From Prochilodus magdalenae (Eukaryota; Chordata; Actinopteri; Characiformes; Prochilodontidae): DNA of 64,000 bases. The notes under the pieces were generated by a model. That model made no database searches, was not told where the DNA came from, and worked only from the letters and a program-made list of their open reading frames with translations. The DNA lies in the NCBI GenBank assembly GCA_024036415.1, contig JAMWET010002891.1:307001-371000 (forward strand), in the 5' to 3' direction. The first letter of the stretch is position 1; each line of letters begins with the position of its first letter. The position numbers and the translations under genes were made by a program. This document shows, in pieces, positions 46,001-59,239 of this stretch.

Positions 46001-46189
46001 GTTACTGTTATCACTGACTCAGGATTTTGAACATCTGTAGTCTAAGATTTGCAAGACATTGCTTATGTAAGATATTTCCATTGCATGGATACTTTACAGG
46101 GAAAAACTGAACTCTCAAGTGTAAAGCCGTCTCTCATGACTCTGAAAGGCAGTTTATTACAAGAGTGCAAAATATAGCTTCAGTTAAGT

Positions 46190-46330
46190 ATGGTACACTC
46201 ATGCTAAAGTTTGTGCAACCCTAGTCAAAGTAAACGTCATCAGCAGAGAACACACTTCTGCTCATATTACTGTTCTTACTTGCTGAATTCCACAAAATTT
46301 GGAATTTGGAAAAAACAAACCTGAAGCCTG
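46190..46330. mobile_element. Half-copy of dispersed palindromic element
   Basis: Contains 'aaagtttgtgcaaccctag' and 'cagcagagaacacacttctg', resembling the arm of the element at 37060-37340. Only one arm is recognisable. Supported mainly by the within-window match. Confidence 0.4.
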
Positions 46331-47780
46331 TGTAAAAGTTACAGCACAATTTCTAATCTATATTGTTAGACTAAATCACAGAATAATATCATACACTGAG
46401 AGCAATACAGAGTAATAATGTTGTGTTCAGAAAAATGCTTACATTTAATGTTATGTACTTTTTGGAACACATCTCTTAGTATTCTGACTCTAAAACCTAT
46501 TTGTCTGCAATTAATAAGTACTATAGTACTGAATTTGTACAAGTAAACATTGATGCATTTAGATGTTAATGGTGCAAATGGTGAAAATCTCCAGATACTC
46601 CAAACCCTTAGTTTACATAACCCATTTCTGGAACGTAATAATCTATATTAAAACACTGAAACTCTGCCATTGTTTACTTAAAATAAATCAGTAGTTGTGC
46701 AGATAGCAAAGCCAGATGTTTGTTTGTTTGTTTGTATTGCTTTGGGTTGTTGTTTAAATTTTGTTAGATTTTAGATTACAGGCATTTTGATCATATTAAA
46801 ATTCAATGTGTTGGAAACTAAAATCCCATTCTAAGAATTTAAGACACAAACTGTAAAGATCTTTAAGCATTGTTTTTAAGTTATTGAACGTCTCTCTCCA
46901 TTAGTTTTAAGCTATATTTTTACGTGCTGATAAAAAGATTTAGTAGTATATGTTTATTTATATTTAATAATCCTTCCTGTTAAGTTTGTCATTGTTAATT
47001 GATCCCTAAAAACTATTTTTATTATAGATGGAAAATAAAAGCATCTGATTGATGACCTAATCAGAAAGTTTACCCCCTTCAGATGTTTTACCTAGTGTAC
47101 ACCGCCAGCTAGTGTCTGCAGTTACTCTGAAGCTTCAGTCACTGTACAACATTTTGGTGTCGATCACTTTGTGAAATAACTGTGACAGAGGTCAGACTGG
47201 ATAAAGTAATCTTAAGTTAAAGAGTTTTGGCAGTCAGTTTTCACAGACGTTATTCTTCCCCTTTACATACAGCTGTTGTATATAGTAAATCCACCTGCAC
47301 AGTATGTATCAGAATGTTTTAGACGGTTTGGATTTATGAGATTTCGAGTTGGATAAGACAAAAACAGCCATTAATGTCTCATTTTAAAACTACTAATACA
47401 AATCATAAGTACATAGTTCAGTGTTTATTCAGCATTGCACATACGGTGCTGAGCTAAATCCAGTCAGACCCAGTCAGATAGTACCAGTGTTCTTTGAGGA
47501 CTTTGTTAATGATACGACCGGGAAATTCTTATATTGAAGTTACAATCAAAGTTTAACTGAGAGCTCCATTAATGATTATTAATTATTAGTAATGGTTTGT
47601 ATTTATTTTAGAATATTTTTTCGTGATTATTAAAGAGACGTTTATACATGATAAAATAACAGTTTTATAAATAATTGTGTGATCATTTCATGCAGGATCA
47701 TCATGTATTGTTAGAATGGAGTATTTGTTTTGTTCCATAGTGATAGAAGAGCAAAGTACTTTAAATGATTCTGGGGTAGT
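46331..47780. other. Non-coding AT-rich DNA
   Basis: No gene. A (TTTG)n run lies at 46719-46733. Confidence 0.55.
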
Positions 47781-47784
47781 TAAA

Positions 47785-48205
47785 AGGGGAATCCCACTGA
47801 TTTTTCTAAATTTGCGCATAATTAAATTGTTAACACATCATTCGGAGTGGTTTGATGAACATGCTCCATTCTAGAGAATCCTACAGAGTAAGAATTGTTC
47901 ACAGTGGTGGTGACAGGAACCAGCCGTCTGATAAGTTTAGTGTCTTCTTAAGCAACCTCAGCAGGAAGTTATTGCACAAAACGATTATGAACACACTGTG
48001 AGATAGCCGCAACATTGATTTATGATAGTATGTATTTTTAAAATCTGTTCATAGTTGAGAGGTATATCCAGAGGATTCTGAGGCCAAATTTCCCCAAATA
48101 AAATATAGCTAGAATGACTACAACTGGTGTAATCCTGTAATGGCTACTACTGTTGCAATCATGTTGACCATTGGTTTCCATCACTACCGTCATATCCTTT
48201 AATAA
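47785..48205. mobile_element. Decayed teleost DNA element
   Basis: Starts 'aaaaggggaatcccactga' and continues 'cattcggagtggtttgatg', 'attctagagaatcc', 'ggtggtgacaggaaccag', 'attatgaacacactgtgag' and 'ttggtttccatcactacc'. I know this order as a dispersed fish repeat. A shorter relative lies at 29159-29345. No coding capacity. Confidence 0.7.
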
Positions 48206-48475
48206 CATGTCGGTATTGTATTACATGTAGGTATTATGATAAATGTGTGAGATGTGTGTCTCATTAGTTGTTTTTCCCTTCCAGTTTGTCCAGTCAGTTT
48301 CTATGAAAGAAGAAAAACACGCATTTGTGAACAGAGCATGCACAAATCACTTCTTTACTTGCAGTATTCAATGTGAAGCACTTTAAGAGCAAAGTTGGAT
48401 AGTAGCCAGTGAGTTTTAAGGTATCTTTCAGAAAGGCAAAACTGTTCTTAATTTAATCATACTGCTTCTGTAGAA
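48206..48475. other. Non-coding, no gene seen
   Basis: AT-rich unique DNA. Confidence 0.45.
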
Positions 48476-48479
48476 CGTC

Positions 48480-49660
48480 CTGGAGCTCTGGGGACATCTG
48501 CACCATGCCTCTTTATCATATCTTAATCAATATCTCTCACAGCGTTAACACAAAGCAGCAAAGCACACACTGCAGCCCAACTTCTCAACTTTGCCAAAAT
48601 GAATCGCTAGACCAAATTCCTTACCCAGAGGTAATGTGCTAGAAGTTTCTCACTAGATTTGAAGAACATTTTGGATTGTGACCTGTGTCTTTCTCTCAGT
48701 TTCTTACAGTTCCTGAGCAAGAGAGAGAGGGGTGAAGAGTTGCCTCTGACGTTTATTGAATCTTATTATACGATGGTATAGCCGTGACCTACAGTGGTTG
48801 TGCAGATAAGAGAACACAGTAGTATAAGTCACCTTCCTACTGTATAATTACCTCCATTCATCCTGCACTGGCATTAGCCTTATGATAAAGACAGTGAAAC
48901 TGCCTGTCTCCCACTGAATGACTCTGCAGATGCACAGCTGTGACAGTCAATTAAAAATGAAAGATAAGCCCCATTCTGAGTGGGCTCTGAGTGGAGTGTT
49001 TAGGGCCTCTTCAGTTATGTAAATGTCTGGCAGGGCTCCGAGAGGTGATTTCACATGTGTTTTTCTCTTTTATTTTTCACCATATGCAAAACGACATAAA
49101 CTCTGAGTGTTTACCTGCCATCTACCGGAGCTAGACACAGGCACCTCTTCACCACATCCCACCACATTAAGAATTCCTCAGGGATCCATTCCTACATATG
49201 CCTCTATAAAAGAGAGCGGGAGGGAATGAGAGAGAGAGAATTTTATAATGGCTGTTTACTGTGCTTGGAGATACTGCTCCAAACTGCATTTTAAATGATA
49301 AGTGTCTCTCCATTACTGTCCTGAAATAAACATTTAAATAGCCTTTAATTAGCGTGTCCTTTCTGTCTGTCGATAGGCCTGTGCTAACCGCTCAGCACCT
49401 TAACGAGCCTTAATTAAACTGGTTAAAGTGGAAGCCAGCGGGAAAGCGTCTGTCATTTGTAAATAGATAAATACAAATGGATTGTGGGGCTTTGACGTTG
49501 GTAAAATGATTGCATGTTCAATACTGTCTAGTAAGCAGGACAACATGATCATTCTGCAGCTCCGCAAGTGTCTGGAAATGAAATTAGATATACATATAGG
49601 CCTAAACACACACTCCCGGGCTAGATTCAACACATGAATCAAAACCATGTAAATTCATGG
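48480..49660. promoter_or_regulatory. Candidate non-coding regulatory block
   Basis: Long, repeat-poor, GC-richer stretch with a short GA patch at 49219-49239. It includes 'gtcaattaaaaatg', 'gcctttaattagcg' and 'gagccttaattaaactgg', TAATTA-type homeodomain cores in conserved-looking text. The 82-codon minus frame (49400-49648) has no domain. Inference only. Confidence 0.33.
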
Positions 49661-49774
49661 AACAGCATTCTGTAAATGCACTGCTTGTATCAGTCAATCT
49701 CTCTATACAGTGATGTATTTTATACAGTGATGTATTTCTGCTGGAAACACTGTATCAGGAATGGTCTCTGATAA

Positions 49775-49910
49775 GGTTGCACGATAAATCGTTTCAGCAT
49801 CATCCGGGTGATGTGTGTGTGTGCAACACTCACATCATATGATGTGCAAAGTCAGCTAAGGCAGATTAAATCAAACACATCATGCTACAACCTTGTTGCT
49901 CTTTGGCACA
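49775..49910. mobile_element. Fragment of a dispersed teleost repeat
   Basis: 'ggttgcacgataaatcgttt', 'catcatccgggtgatgtgtg', 'cacatcatatgatgtgcaaa' and 'aggcagattaaatcaaacac' follow a common fish interspersed repeat pattern ('cacgataaatcg' type). Class unknown. Short and degraded. Confidence 0.5.
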
Positions 49911-52254
49911 AAGGAAAACTCACACTCTTCTCATTGTCTACGTTATACCTACAAGAGAAATACTTAATTGAGGTCGGCTAGCTAAGCTGGTTAGCCAGAC
50001 AGCTTTTGTGACTGTTGGACAAAGGGTAGAACAAAACAAAGGTGCTCTTTCTTAGATGCCCAGAGTCCAGTTTGATCCAGTTTCGTGCTAACATTATTTC
50101 TTATGGTAAACAACCACATGTTCAACTTTGTCTACTCAGTATTCACCAGCATCATTGTAATGTTTTATCAGACAGGGTTTTCAACAAAATTAGCAAAATT
50201 AGAAAGAGGGAATGGTTAAGAAACTGAAGTGCAGGTTCCATTGTACAATGTAGTAAAATGTAGCATCATTATGCTGGTTATAGTGAACCATGCTGCCCGT
50301 AACAACATAAAACAATAAAAAGGGAATGTTATAGGTTAGGACTCCTTTGGAGTTAGTAGGACAATATTTAGGAAGTTTAGTCTCATATTTGGATGCTCCT
50401 GTAATACTGCATTTTTAATACTGCTTTTACTGTATTTACATGCACACAATCCAATCATAGCTGAATGTATGCATTGATCTACATGATGTATGTTCAAATT
50501 TTCAGGTTAAGCGACTTGATTTTAAAAACACTCACATCTCATTCTGTGTGTTGTGGCAGAAATCCACAGATTTCTACAGCTTCTGTAGATCCGGTGTGTA
50601 CCTGTTTACTCTGCATGTAGACTCATTGAACAGATTGCTGACAAGAGTCAGTCCAGGATCATAAAATGGCAAGTGGCCTTTAAGAAGCATACAGACAATC
50701 CTGATCAGAGACCTTAAATTGATTTGGCTCAAATAATTGATGTGCCAAACACTGGTTTCATTAACAACAGCAGGTCTAGAATGGTAATGCTAAGCCATCT
50801 TTACCTGGGAACTGACACTTTGCTACAGTAGAACAACCAGTATTGTAGTAAACACTGTGACAGAAAAGTGGAAATTTCAGTCACAGTTTTATACCTCGGA
50901 GGAAACTTTTTATATATAAATCATATTTATTTCATTTATTTTAATTACTATTTGTATTATTATTTAATGACTAATTCAGTTGCCCTATTTGTAAAATAAT
51001 GGTTGACATGGTTCGAGGCCAATCACAGTGGTGATAGATGCTTTCTGTGTCAAGCAAAGGAAAAACTCTAATAGCACACCTAATGAGAAATCTTTTATTA
51101 TCAATAGAAAACTGGGAGTGTTGCGGAGGGATGTATAATGTCATACACTCTATTCTGATCACCTGGTAGGTAGTGCTATTTCACTGAAGCTGAAAAGTTG
51201 TGGATTGAACTATGTGGAAAACCATGCTTACAGAACAATGAGACAAACTACGCAAACATCTGCACAACTGAATTTCCTAAAACCATTTCAATATAATGTC
51301 TGATGATGAATCGCTGAAAGATCAGTTAGCCACCTGGTTAGCAATTTTTTACTTGACAGTGTTTACATTTACGAATCAAAACATTAAAGATGTAAAGAAT
51401 ATATTAATTGTTATTAACATTAATAATTAATTTGTCACACCATTCCTTTTGTTTCCAGGGGTGCAACTTTGGTCCAAATGTTTGGAATGCGGGGTGGAAC
51501 AAATGTCAGAAGACTAAAAGCTACATACAGAAACACAGTTTACTCTGTTATAGATTTAGCTTACAGTGAGAATAAAATATATTAGGAGAAATTTTATGGA
51601 ATTATGTAACTCTCAGACGTAGGTAAACCATGAGGCAGGCTGCGTACCTGTTGTATCAGTTATCCTGAGACACCCAACCCCAGTTGTTTAGATTTGTAAC
51701 TTCTAAAGTGTAGGGGACAGTTGTTTTGAAAAGTGTTCTGGATGCTACCAGGTCTGCTCGATGTAACAACAATAGCTAAGATGGACAAATAAATAATGTT
51801 TAAAGTACACACTAGTATAAGATTCTAGTTACACTAATATAATAAGAATTCCAACAGAACTGCATTTTCATTTCATATGAAATAATCTTATTTTGAGACC
51901 TTACCCAACAATTATTTGCTGTATAAGTGGCATAAAATACAATGTTTTTATGCCACACAGTGTTACCTGTATAACCCTTATAGGAACATATCTTTGATCT
52001 TCATAATATAATGCAACTGATATGTAGCTGGTGCATGAAGATTGTAACATTTCCTCTGTAATAGAAGGCCAGAGTTACGTTTCTAGTTTAATGGAGGTGT
52101 AGAGAGCTCAAGTGAAACTAGTGTTCAGAAAGACAAAGAGCAATTAGAAAAATATATATATATGGAACTTAATGTCCTTGTTCCTCTGCTCTGTCGCCAG
52201 CAGCCAGGAAACTTTCGGTCCTAATTATACATTTCTGCCTGTCTGTCTCTCATC

Positions 52255-52258
<4 letters not shown>
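49911..52258. other. Non-coding AT-rich DNA
   Basis: No gene or confident element. Frames at 50042 and 50971 have no domain. Confidence 0.5.

Positions 52259-52259
<1 letters not shown>

Positions 52260-52303
<44 letters not shown>
52260..52303. repeat. (CT)n microsatellite
   Basis: Pure CT run of about 44 bp. Confidence 0.97.
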
Positions 52304-52307
<4 letters not shown>

Positions 52308-54180
52308 TCCATTCTCCTCAAGATCTTCACATAGTTACATTAGCACAGAAAGAGTTTGATCTGCATTTAACATGAATGTGTGGAAGAGAGGGATGATGAA
52401 ATGAAAAAAGAATAAAGAACTGAGTACATGGAATGCAAAAAAATAGAAAATAAGAACTTGGTCATATGGGAAGAAGAGCTTTTGGGGCTCTATGTAACCC
52501 AATGCCATCCTGATGTGCTCATCATATTGACTGCATGGTCCTTCTGTCCTTTCACACCCTCTGGATAATCCTGACACCAGTTTATCCAGAAGAACCAGTG
52601 TTTAGGTTTAGGTGCAGAAATATCAGTGTGAGATCTGTCTCACATTGTTACAATGATGACTCAGTGGACTTTAGCACAAATAACGACGCATTGCGCTAGC
52701 TGAAGCGATAGAAGCAAAGCATTCAGTGTGAGCTGAGCCTTTTGTGTTGTACATTATTATTATTTACTCCTTAAATTATAAGATATGTGGGTGTACAAGT
52801 TGATTTCTCACTCTTAAGACAACATTTATATTGAATCAAGTAAACATACTTTAACCTATTCACTTGCATTAGAAGTTGTAGATGTTTTGATTTCTCCTAG
52901 AAAGTGAATTTTTTAGGCGGGGTGCAGTTTGACAATATATTAGTTTAAAATGGCCATACAGTTGTTACAAGTGTTTCAATTTTTTCCCTACAATACATGT
53001 TACAAAATAGCCATGTGCTTCTGTGACCTGTAAAAAAAACCTACTCGCCTAAGTGTAACTTAGTTAGTATCTTAGCATTAGTAACCTGATCTCTATGTAT
53101 TCTTCATTTTGCCTGTAATTTTAACAGCCACAGAGGACACAAACATAGCCATGGTGATCGTGAAAGAGGTAGCTAGCAACCTGATTTAGCTAGTGATTTA
53201 CCCAGGTGTTTATTTATGTTTTTAACAGGAGAAGTACATCCCCCTGTAGGGGTGTTCAAAATTGTATAAAATTTTGGGAAACATATTTCGGTCTTTAACC
53301 CATTCATGTCTGACAACTAATGTTATATAATAAGAAAAATTCCATAGTTTTTGGTTGGTCCAAAGTAGGCACATTTTACGTGGAATTGTACGTTTTGATT
53401 ACATATTATTTTTATACTTTCATCAATTTTAGGATTTTTTATTGATTTGGTAAAACCAGCTTGTTTTAGTATATATTAGTATATTTGTTGTTTTTATCCT
53501 GTTTATTTATTTATTTTATTTTATTTTAGTTTCAATTAGAACATTTTTTATGTTTTTAAAAATATTGCTTTTTATAAAAGTAATATATTGCTTGTTATGA
53601 AAGTAATTTTTCAACTGCTTGTTTAGATTTAATTATAGTTTCCATTAGCTGTAATAATGCTAGTAACTTGAGAGCAAAATATTAGATTTTCATGAAACCC
53701 AGCTTTTCAAATGTTTAATTTATTTGTTTGAGAATTTAACTTTGGACAAAACCTCAAGATCTTAAAACGATAACTTTACAAGAGAAGAAAAAAATTGAAA
53801 CTGACTTTGAAAAAGTAATTTGTTTTTTAATCTTTAGATTTTGGATTAGATTTTATATTGGAATTCAATTTGGAACTTCTGTATTGGTCCCTTTATTGTG
53901 AAATTGTAGCACGTTGTAAAGGCACGCTGGCTTTTGAACTGAAAAATTCAGTAAGCCAAAAATACAAAATGCCAAAACATGTACAATACTAAGTGAATAA
54001 TAAAATATTTTCAGCAAGCTATTATGTTTTCTTTGGGGGTTTAAGTCTTAATAAAATTCAAAGGAAATTCACACTGTGATCATTAATGAATAATAAGTCT
54101 TAAGATTAGTGAGTGAGTAATAACACTAGTATTCATTTGTATGATAGTCACATCAAGTAAATAGCAATAACTAATAGTTT
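52304..54180. other. Non-coding AT-rich DNA
   Basis: No gene. TTTA-rich run at 53501-53530. The 80-codon minus-strand frame at 52335-52577 has no domain. Confidence 0.55.
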
Positions 54181-54184
54181 AGCC

Positions 54185-54900
54185 ACAGACAGGGCAGATC
54201 CTGTGGGTTTGCACAAATGTCTTATTTTCTGTAGCAAATGCAAATGAACAGGAGGGCATATTCTCATGATGTAGTACTAGGAGACTGCGGTCATATTCTG
54301 ACCCAGACACAGGCTCAGTGCTCTGACATTAGGATCTACCTTATTAGAGTCCTGTAGGAACAGCCTTATCTGACCATAACTCCACTCACTACTGACATAA
54401 GAACGGCTATCATTGGACGTGTGCGTGTATGCGGACCTATGTGTGTGCGCTTCTGCCTTGCCTTTGCCTCCCTTTAATTAAAGGCACAGTGCTCTCTTCT
54501 CTCTCTTTCTTTGCATACTCGGCACAGGGGACATTGATACTCATTATTCGCAGAGCCAGAACACTGAGACTGTGTCAAGCCTGCATCCATCACGGCATGC
54601 CCGCATACAGTCAGCACAAAAAAACACCATTCTGCATACTCAGCACATTCACCAATTTGCAATTTTCCAGTGTGAGGAAAGCTGACATGTTTTTTATGGC
54701 TGAAGATCACTTTCAAATGTGCAGATCATGAGAGAGGCCCCTCGTTAGCCTCGCACTGCCGGCCACTGCTGTAACGAGCCTCATTAACAGCATCACATTG
54801 CAGAGAGATGGAGTCACCTCTGTTAATGCTTAACAACTAGATGTGTTTTCAGTGGCAGTAATGCTAATGGAGAGGCAAGGTGATACTCACAAGCTCTTAG
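54185..54900. promoter_or_regulatory. Candidate non-coding regulatory block
   Basis: GC-richer unique DNA. Frames of 100 codons (plus, 54429-54731) and 80 codons (minus) overlap, but neither has a known domain. It contains 'ccctttaattaaaggcac' (a TTTAATTAAA palindrome at about 54473-54482) and 'gcctcattaacagc'. Confidence 0.32.
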
Positions 54901-55194
54901 TGCAAACAGCTTGCTCAGATACAGTGTGTAAGTTGTGTATGTGTAAGGTGTATGTGAGGCTAGGCTATCTACAGCTAGTGTGTGTTGGCCTGGTGTTACC
55001 AGATGAATGTGTGTGATGCTGCATAGCTGTAGCCTGGTGTGTGTTAGCTTTGGGCAGATAAATTATATTATAAAATATGAATCTTTTAAATTAAGTAATT
55101 GTTGATATCTTTTCTTTCTGTCAGGTTCCATGTTAACTATTTATGTATTTGTTTGTTTAACCAGTAATTATAATCTGCTGCGAAGTTATAAAAC

Positions 55195-55640
55195 CCAATG
55201 TGCCTTCCTGAGGTAACAACAACTCTTTCCCACAGAGAACCCTTTTCCAACAGCCTGAAACTTTTCTTTATTACAAGGTGATGTCATCAATCTATATTGC
55301 CCATCTACCTACCACCCTCACCCAATGCACAGAGAGCAAAACCGTTAAATCTTGCCACTATAAAATGTTCAGTCTATTGTGCTTCCAACTTCTGGCTCAA
55401 ACTGATATAGCAGAACCAACATTGCTATAAGAATAGCCAAAGAAAAGTGGGGGTAGAATCTGTAGCAGTATGTGACTCTAACTTTTGACCAGTCAGAACA
55501 GAGTAGGCAATCTGACCAATCAGAGCACAGTGAGCTCATCGAGAGGTGGGGCTTAAAGGCACTGGAGCTCTAACAGAGCAATTCAGTTTGAGAGTGAATG
55601 CAGACGTTCAGCAAAAGAAATATTATGTGTTTTAAGAAAG
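55195..55640. mobile_element. Non-autonomous teleost DNA element, copy 2
   Basis: Diverged relative of 42218-42640: 'aacagcctgaaacttttctt', 'attacaaggtgatgtcatc', 'ctgaccaatcagagcac', 'cttaaaggcactggagctc' and 'tttgagagtgaatgcag' occur in the same order. Both ends are eroded. No coding capacity. Confidence 0.7.
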
Positions 55641-56060
55641 TAGCAAAGTTTTGCATCGGTGCTGATGTGCCACTTGGCAGTGTCTGGATTAAAGTTTTAA
55701 ATGCTGACTGTGGAGTATAGTTATTAATTAACATTAATTAGGTAATGTTACAAATTATATATAGGATAAGGCTCTACAACGCACATATGTTTTTTGTAAC
55801 TGAATTTGGAACAGAGGTACTGTACTGCCATTGTTCCACAGAAGGTAATTGTTTGTATAAATGTTTTATTTTTATTTTTTTTATTATTATTATTATTTTA
55901 TTTTTTTTTTTTACTTTTTCTTAAAGTGATGCCCGGTTAGGTGCAGCTATCTCAATGTGAGGGTGTATGTGCAGGTATGTTATGGATTACTGTATGTGAT
56001 GCTCAGTTAAATGTGTGAATAGCCTGGTGTGTGTGATGCTAGGTTAGCAGCAGCTTGCTT
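55641..56060. other. Non-coding, T-rich patch
   Basis: T/TTA-rich tract at 55862-55919. No gene. Confidence 0.55.
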
Positions 56061-56061
56061 G

Positions 56062-56128
<67 letters not shown>
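56062..56128. repeat. (GT)n microsatellite
   Basis: GT run of about 67 bp with one TTT interruption. Confidence 0.97.
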
Positions 56129-56310
56129 GCATTGAGTTAAGTGTGTCTGGGCCCATTCGACTCTATTCATTATGTGGCTAAAGCGGCAGCTCTGCTCTCC
56201 TTGGAGCTGGGATGAGTGTTATTAAAGGCAGAGTGTTCTGACACCACTCTAATGAAAAATAGGAGCTTCCTGAAGGTTATGTTGCCAGCCAGCACTGAAA
56301 AGACTGCTTC

Positions 56311-56313
<3 letters not shown>

Positions 56314-56367
<54 letters not shown>

Positions 56368-56380
56368 CCTCTTTCTCTCT
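56314..56380. repeat. (CT)n microsatellite
   Basis: CT run of about 50 bp, then a CCCT/TTTCT extension. A GT/GA patch follows at 56438-56482. Confidence 0.97.
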
Positions 56381-56919
56381 CATGTTCAGGCCAATGTAAT
56401 TCGCTCCTCCTGATAGATATTTTCTCTTAAAGGTTTTTGTGTGTGTGTGTGCGTGTGAGAGAGAGAAAGAGTGAGAGAGAGTGTATGTGGCCAGTGTGTG
56501 GCAGCCTCATCATAAAGAGACCTTTAGCTTTTTCTGTTTTGATGTTGCTTTTTTCCTGTCTCTGTTGCACAGAGTAGAAGGCACCTTTTGGTACTGTGCA
56601 CAGAGGCTGCAATTGTGTTACAGACACTTCTAGCTATAGACCTACAGTTTTTCTTTACACAACAGACTTAAATGTGTATAAGATTTAATGCTGAGGTATG
56701 GAAATATTAACAACAGAAGGTGTAAAGAAAAAATAGGACAGACAAGGCTACTTTTTTAAGATACAGCATAAAAATAGCTTTTCTGCAAAGTTGGTTACTT
56801 GTTTTTTAAAGTCAAGGCATGAATGTCCAGTTCTTAAAAAGTACTAAAACAACTAATAAAAAGACATTTAAAAAATCTAACTTAAATATCTCATTTACAA
56901 AAAAATCTGCTTTAAATGT

Positions 56920-56957
56920 GTTTACTTTACTTTACTTTACTTTACTTTACTTTACTT
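56920..56957. repeat. (TTTAC)n pentanucleotide
   Basis: About seven tandem TTTAC units. Confidence 0.96.
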
Positions 56958-57377
56958 GATGACATGACCGTATTGACCTTTCTTTATTCCATAGTAAAAC
57001 AGGATATGTTGGTTACTGTACCTTTAAAACCGATATATTCGAATGACAAATTCAAATGTGTTCTGATTGGCTGCCCTGTGTCTCATTAAGAAGCAGTCTA
57101 CGCTGAAACACTCCTTATATTGTAAGTAAGTGGGTAAGTGTAAGTGAGCAGGGGTAAAGTGTTGTAGTCTGAACTGGTAGATATATGTATTGAGTTGCCA
57201 ATTCAGGCTGTGCATTCAGAGTGATTTGCAGCTTGATTTCCATATGTGTAAAGTTTGCTTCTCAGTGATATAGTCTCTTTAAAGTCTTCGTCCAAATAGA
57301 GTCATGCAGCCCAGATCCAGCCTGCGAGCGAGTTTTCTTTCCTATCTGTTGTTGACTAGAGGAAGAAGAATTCTTCT
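56958..57377. other. Non-coding, no gene seen
   Basis: AT-rich DNA. The last part may belong to the repeat that follows. Confidence 0.45.
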
Positions 57378-57530
57378 TTTGAGTCTTGGTTCATCTCAAG
57401 GTTTCTTCCTCTTGCTCTTAGGGAGTGTTCCGTATCGCTGTTGCGCTTTATTTTGTGCATGAACCCGAAATTTTCTGTAAAGCTACATTGTGGAAACCCC
57501 TTATGTAAATACGTATAAATACATTAATCT
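57378..57530. mobile_element. Dispersed fish repeat tail ('tctcaaggtttcttcctc' type)
   Basis: 'tctcaaggtttcttcctctt', 'gctcttagggagtgttcc', 'attttctgtaaagctac' and 'attgtgg' occur in the order typical of an abundant ostariophysan and teleost repeat tail. Only the tail is present. Its origin (LINE or SINE 3' end) is uncertain. Confidence 0.7.
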
Positions 57531-59235
57531 TAAAATCCCCTCTGGGACCATTCCATTCTCCCAAACCTTATTTTCTGATTTTAAAATTAGAATCTGAAAT
57601 CAGTAAAATGATTGAAAATTGAACACTGTTCTACTAGCAGCATGTATTGAGATGGCTAAGCAAGTATATACAGTACACAATTGTAGAAGAGAGTGTCTTT
57701 TTCCTGGTTTGATGAGAGCAAAGCTTGTTAAAGAGCTTGATGCTTGATCACTGTGTTTGTCTATGATATTAACTGGTTTGCTGTAGATCAGACAGGCTGG
57801 ATAGCAGGATAATGTCAGATTGTGCTGCATTCTGTAATAATTGTCAGCAGTTTTCATGTTTATCACTACAAAGCACATCATTTTCCCACACTAGCAAATC
57901 TATGGGATTTGTTATGTTACCCTTATTGTAGTATACATTCACTGTACATCTGGGCTTTAATGGCAACTCTTCCTTATTCTCTGAATCCCTTCAGTAAAGC
58001 CTAGTGCAGACTCATGCAATTTTCTTCTTTTCGAATGATGCACACAAACTGCTTGAGTGCTAATATCACCACCTTGTGGAGAATATCCAATGGTTTAGAC
58101 CTGAAGAGTGCTTTTCTGTACATGATTGTAGCCTGTGGCCTAACTTTTTAATGAGACTTGCTTTAAAACAATGTCCGTTATAAGATTCTTTAAGGAACCA
58201 AAAGTGTTTTATTACATTGTTTCATGTCTTTTTTTTAAATCTTCATTTCAAGAGTATATACATATTTGTAAATGTAGGTGTCTTAATATGTGATAAACTT
58301 TGAAAAGCAGCTTTAGAAAGCATTTCAAACAAATAAAGAAAGCGGGAGAGAGAGAGAAACTAAGTACTTTTCTGCAGTACTCAGCAGTTGGATGATACAT
58401 ATGGCTTTTTTGAGAAGTAGAAGGTCACGGTTTGGGTGCCCTCAAATTCCCACACTGACAATCCAACTCTCTGCCCATAAAACTGCATACACACACTTAC
58501 ACACACACTCTTACCCTGCAGACCCCTGGTCATCCACAGAAGAGCCTCTTGGGAGGCCTTGTCATTCTCACATACAGGCAGATTACTGTTTTACAGTCAG
58601 TGTCTGCTTCTCTCTCCGTCTCTGTCTGTGATCTCTGTCTGTGTAGTCTGTGTTAATGTGTCATTAAGAGGATAAACCTGTGAGGAGCACAGGCACGCTA
58701 AGCCGTGGCGTAATATAACACAGACAGCTTAACATAGACTACTTTATTTCCATTGACATATAAATACACATCTATTACAATATACATCTATTATACATTA
58801 TTATGTATACTAGTGTACTATAAAAAATTTTTTTAAATGATGGGCAGTTATTTTCTGATGCAGAACAATAATAAATTGTACACCAGAATTTATAAACTAG
58901 CAGCATCTCTAGTTCAAACTGAACTAAAGGTAAAACAGTTCCTATGATTAGTTTGTAACACTTGGAAATAAACACAAACATTAAATAAGGGCTGCTAACA
59001 GGAATTCGTCCCATTTGCTGTTATTAAACAGGGACTTGGTTAGAACTAATGCAACACATTCGCCTCAATCATTAGAGGGGCATGACTCAAATAATCTCTA
59101 CATGGCAAAAGGTTTAATGAGTTACAATATAAGATTAGGACATATACAAAATTGTTCAAAAGCCAAAGGCCTATCATTTATTTATTTGATTTCTAATCAT
59201 AACATGAATAAATATAAACGAATAAAGTGAAGTTT
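57531..59235. other. Non-coding AT-rich DNA
   Basis: No gene or confident element. The 93-codon minus frame at 57600-57881 and others lack domains. A CA patch lies at 58489-58509. Confidence 0.5.
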
Positions 59236-59239
59236 CCTA

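Noticed and set aside
51009..51019. 'ggttcgaggcc', a perfect match to a tRNA B-box consensus
   Set aside because: No A-box at proper distance and no cloverleaf can be drawn around it.
57474..57490. 'agctacattgt' resembling the miR-221 seed region
   Set aside because: Lies inside a dispersed repeat tail and no hairpin precursor is present.
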